Positions 62,201 to 64,000 of a stretch of 64,000 bases of DNA are shown piece by piece. Within the stretch, counting starts at the first letter, position 1; each line of letters starts with the position of its first letter. A program made the position numbers and the translations under genes. The notes under the pieces are model-generated. The model ran no database searches. It was not told the origin of the DNA and was given only the letters and a program-made list of their open reading frames with translations. Source of the stretch: Hoylesella buccalis ATCC 35310 (GTDB taxonomy: Bacteria; Bacteroidota; Bacteroidia; Bacteroidales; Bacteroidaceae); assembly GCF_025151385.1 (NCBI RefSeq), contig NZ_CP102287.1, positions 1,426,001-1,490,000 of the forward strand. Reading direction: 5' to 3'.

Positions 62201-62534
62201 CTTCCGAAAGGGTCACGCCAAGGTTATACACCTCACCCAACTGAAGCGTGATATCCTTGTAAGTCTTCGTCTGGTGTCCCACATAGCTCACCGTAACGGC
62301 ATAAGGACCACCTGTACGCATACCCTGAATGTTAAAACGTCCGTTCACGTTGGTCACTGCCGAATAGGTAGTTCCAGAAGGCTCGTGTACCGCCTGTACG
62401 GTCGCACCAATGAGTTCTTCGCCGGTTCCCTCAAGGGTAACCTTACCACTCATTGCGGAAGTTGTAACCTGTGCCATCATTGATGTGCACAAACACATCA
62501 TCATGGACATCAGAAAAACAATTTTTTTCTGCAT
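59265..62534 (-). CDS. TonB-dependent receptor, Oar-like
   Basis: 1089 residues. Signal peptide (MQKKIVFLMSMMMCLCTSMM), a carboxypeptidase regulatory-like domain (MSGKVTLEGTGEELIGATVQ), plug domain (GEVVVSATASKFAQEKTGAS, IEAIEELQVVIAPYDVRQTN) and a long barrel ending SIGQCWYMSVGIKYTFN with a terminal aromatic residue. The FIGGGVNAITKSGTNTFKG stretch and length fit the Oar-like group. Substrate unknown. It and the lipoprotein form an operon; promoter at 62594. Confidence 0.9.
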   Translation of the reverse strand: MQKKIVFLMSMMMCLCTSMMAQVTTSAMSGKVTLEGTGEELIGATVQAVHEPSGTTYSAVTNVNGRFNIQGMRTGGPYAVTVSYVGHQTKTYKDITLQLGEVYNLGVTLSEDAAMLGEVVVSATASKFAQEKTGASTNINNSQMMNLPTVSRSITDITRLSPYGGNGMSFVGTDGRTANFTVDGANFNNNFGLSSALPGGGNPISIEAIEELQVVIAPYDVRQTNFIGGGVNAITKSGTNTFKGSAYVYHRNENMRGDAVEGFQIPGAREKDRKTTYGFTLGGPIIKNKLFFFVNGETEKVPTVANRWRASEDGVANVQEYISRTTAKDLQTVSDFVNQKYGYNTGSYTSFPADISNTKLLARLDWNITDQHRLALRYNYTKNMTWRSPNASSMDGGTRMSEGRLSQASMAYANTMYSMDNLVHSFSFDLNSRLTENLSNQLLATYSKLDDLRSSNSSEFPFIDILKGGQAYLSLGYELFTWNNAVHNDVWNVKDELTYYAGKHKITGGLAYEYKMADNAYMRNGTGYYRYSSLDDFINGAAPEIVNLTYGYDGESAPAARVRSNKISVYGQDEWSVMDNFKLVYGLRIDNLSFVNSDLITNKAIYDLDYDGRRIDTGKWPSANWIFSPRVGFTWDVLGDKSLKVRGGTGLFAGNLPLVFFTNMPTNGGMVQYQAQINAANAAKRGFDMDTFAGGLVTDANGKATQKALYDKLISLGYPSTIKPEDGTVPSAIAAVSENFKLPQVWKASVAIDYQVPVSFPFTLSGEFIYNKTLNETSISDWSIPSVGGFARLNGVDNRPIYPTGFRTNTKAFVLENTSRGYGWTANLTANVQPADWVSLMAAYTHNVAKSVTGMPGSNAESAFTYVPTVEGPNHIKLHNSQYNTPDRLVASATIHDKSGNHYSLFYEGWRGGANYSFMTTNDMNGDGYNYDAIYIPTDQQVADKQFRFVSEDDKTRFMDYVHANGYLSKHQGEYAEAYALYSPWVHRIDFAYKHDFKLNVGKTKHGLQLSFDIKNLLNLFDSKWGVAKYLNPAIGSDARILKYEGVDTDGVAKFSTPKSINGNTETFTPSYSIGQCWYMSVGIKYTFN

Positions 62535-62593
62535 TTTTGTGTTAATTTTTAATTAAAAAAGAGGCATGAAAACCTGTTATACTTATTTCACTG

Positions 62594-62601
62594 CAAAATT
62601 A
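62594..62601 (-). promoter_or_regulatory. Promoter for the Oar-like receptor
   Basis: Reverse-strand TAATTTTG, 59 bp before the ATG at 62534. Confidence 0.55.
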
Positions 62602-62928
62602 ACTAAATATTTTCATATAATCGTTACATATTGGTTACAATTTGGTTATGCATCTATCCGCAGGGGAAATTTTTACCAGTAGAGGCGAAATTTATCACGC
62701 CCGTAGAGCCATCCGCGTGTCGGAATGTGCTCAATCACACCCCTACGTATTTCGGAACGTGATGACGAGTGGATGAACCCAGCGAATAATCAGGCCTTAC
62801 GAATGTAAAATGTTTTGCCTGAAAAACACCCCAAAAACAGGGTTTCAAAACTTGCAAAATAGAAAAAATCAATAGGCTTGCAGGATGCAAAATAGGAGAT
62901 TGGCAGGGTGGAAAAAACGTATTTTTGA

Positions 62929-63016
62929 GTAAAAACATAGCGTTGGCCGCCCTATATGCATCCTTTTGGTGGCCAATCTGCATGCCATTGACCCACAAAG
63001 GCATACAGATTGACGT
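62929..63016. repeat. 22-bp x 4 dyad array, locus G (divergent sequence)
   Basis: Units in 22-bp phase at 62929, 62951, 62973 and 62995: TAAAAACATAGCGTTGG, TATATGCATCCTTTTGG, CAATCTGCATGCCATTG and CAAAGGCATACAGATTG. The central CAT and right-hand TTG are kept. The sequence is further from the consensus than loci A-C, E and F, so the call rests on phase. Confidence 0.55.
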
Positions 63017-63353
63017 GTTAAAGCAATGCTTTTCATCAAAAATCTATATTAAACGCATCTTTAAACACGCATAAAAACGACAAACTACTGAATACCAAGT
63101 GATTACAAAAGCAATCCATGCTTGCCGTATTTGCAACGACATTCACCGCCGCTTGCAAACAAGCCAAGGAGCGAAAGCCATGTTGTCAAGAAAATTCAGC
63201 ATCATGCTACGGCCCTCCTACTCATGAGATCAATCCTTGCTACCATGGCATGAGCAAGCCCACCAATAGCTAGAAATAACATTAAATAGGTACATTTAAT
63301 GAAGTTTAAATGTTCAACCGCCACAACCATTAGGATATTTCGATAAAAATAAG

Positions 63354-63361
63354 TACCTTTG
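63354..63361 (+). promoter_or_regulatory. Promoter for rpoD
   Basis: TACCTTTG, 68 bp before the ATG at 63430. Confidence 0.6.
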
Positions 63362-63429
63362 CAAGGTTTATTGTACATATTAATTCAATATTCAGATTAT
63401 CAATCAGTTAGAAGTTTAGGGTATTTAGG

Positions 63430-64000
63430 ATGAGACAATTAAAAATTCAGAAAAGCATTACCAATCGTTCAAGTGAAGCGTTAGACAAATATCTTGTAGA
63501 GATAGGCCGCGCACCCCTGATATCAATTGACGAGGAAATAGAACTCGCACAAAAGATTAAGAAGGGCGGACCAGAAGGCGAGAGAGCCAAAGACAAGCTT
63601 GTCACTGCCAATTTGCGATTCGTTGTTTCAGTAGCTAAACAATACCAGCATCAAGGACTATCACTGACAGACCTGATTGACGAAGGCAACATTGGGCTGA
63701 TTAAGGCAGCCCAGAAGTTTGACGAAACACGTGGATTCAAATTCATTTCGTATGCCGTTTGGTGGATTCGCCAAAGCATCTTGCAAGCTATTGCAGAACA
63801 GAGCCGCATCGTCAGACTGCCCCTCAACCAGGTGGGATCGCTCAACAAGATTAATCACGAAATCAACAGGTTTGAACAAGAGAACCATCGCCGCCCCTCT
63901 ATCTCTGAATTGTCGGATGCAACGAACATCGATGAAGACAAAATCAGTCAGAGCATGATGGCCGACGGGCACCATGTGAGTATAGATGCTCCTTTCCAGG
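63430..64000 (+). CDS. rpoD: Primary sigma factor RpoD/SigA, 5' part (runs off the window)
   Basis: 190 codons are in the window without a stop. It begins [20 protein letters not shown], the short N-terminus of Bacteroidetes primary sigma factors (no region 1.1), with region 1.2 ([20 protein letters not shown]), region 2 ([60 protein letters not shown]) and the start of region 3 (EIKQ-like [20 protein letters not shown]). This factor recognises the TAnnTTTG promoters seen throughout. Confidence 0.95.
   Translation, partial: MRQLKIQKSITNRSSEALDKYLVEIGRAPLISIDEEIELAQKIKKGGPEGERAKDKLVTANLRFVVSVAKQYQHQGLSLTDLIDEGNIGLIKAAQKFDETRGFKFISYAVWWIRQSILQAIAEQSRIVRLPLNQVGSLNKINHEINRFEQENHRRPSISELSDATNIDEDKISQSMMADGHHVSIDAPFQ

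Larger units (their letters stand above)
62535..63429. other. Long gene-free stretch between the TonB receptor and rpoD
   Basis: 895 bp divergent gap without a convincing gene. It contains the receptor promoter, array G at 62929 and the rpoD promoter at 63354. A reverse frame at 62735-63004 covers the array and has no start signals or protein-like pattern. The part 63020-63340 shows nothing I recognise. Confidence 0.6.

Noticed and set aside
62735..63004. An 89-codon frame on the - strand
   Set aside because: Overlaps array G and has no protein-like pattern.

Overview
The window looks like a chromosomal segment of a Prevotella-type bacterium (Bacteroidota, Prevotellaceae). This rests on the Bacteroidetes -7 promoter motif TAnnTTTG ahead of many genes, the near absence of Shine-Dalgarno sites, a type IX secretion gene (porQ) with a subtilase carrying a type IX-like C-terminal domain, large TonB-dependent receptors, DUF families typical of the group, and the short Bacteroidetes SRP RNA. 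Most of the window is ordinary core genome. Assignments come from reading the sequence, without database searches.

Layout. 1-5.5 kb: subtilase, flavodoxin/DUF2023, a glutaredoxin-like protein, SRP RNA and tRNA-Thr(TGT). 5.5-19 kb: nucleotide hydrolase-like gene, a DUF4199/GT2/DUF6452/DUF6048 operon, ApbE and a Crp-like regulator, a 970-residue outer-membrane receptor, M3 peptidase, dCMP deaminase, S41 protease, 5-formyl-THF cyclo-ligase. 19-23 kb: recF and a DUF721 gene, divergent from a TPR protein, ribH and an exonuclease. 23-25.5 kb: an ECF sigma factor with an anti-sigma protein that seems to span both membranes. 25.5-32.3 kb: envelope proteins, a PagL-like deacylase, TatD, a polyprenyl synthase and TonB. 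32.4-38.3 kb: porQ, YecH- and DKNYY-type proteins, cmk, an RluA-type synthase, an 88-bp tandem repeat, fabG and a TetR regulator. 38.7-44.7 kb: initiator tRNA, a complete ISL3/ISAon1-like insertion sequence, glnS, a TPR protein, DedA, tRNA-Thr(CGT) and tRNA-Gly(CCC). 44.7-50 kb: an omp/recR/glycosyltransferase operon and a glycosyl-hydrolase-like lipoprotein. 50.2-52.8 kb: an AT-rich restriction-modification remnant. 53-64 kb: kdsA, kdsD, a phospholipase-D-like protein, a LuxR regulator, a cupin, a BACON lipoprotein with an Oar-like TonB receptor, and the start of rpoD.

The most unusual feature is a family of seven intergenic elements, at 4361, 13921, 25749, 33552, 38413, 50069 and 62929. Each is four 22-bp units (88 bp in total), and each unit is a degenerate dyad built from interchangeable 8-bp half-sites of the form CAA-NN-(T/G)CA. 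They lie 5-13 kb apart, never inside genes, and most share one polarity. I do not recognise them as a described element. Other points of interest are the decayed HpaII-like restriction locus carrying an intact HNH nuclease gene, the sigma/dual-membrane anti-sigma operon, a 203-bp MITE-like element that supplies the last codons of a gene, an IS whose two frames are joined by a +1 offset, and several start codons lying almost at the predicted transcription start.
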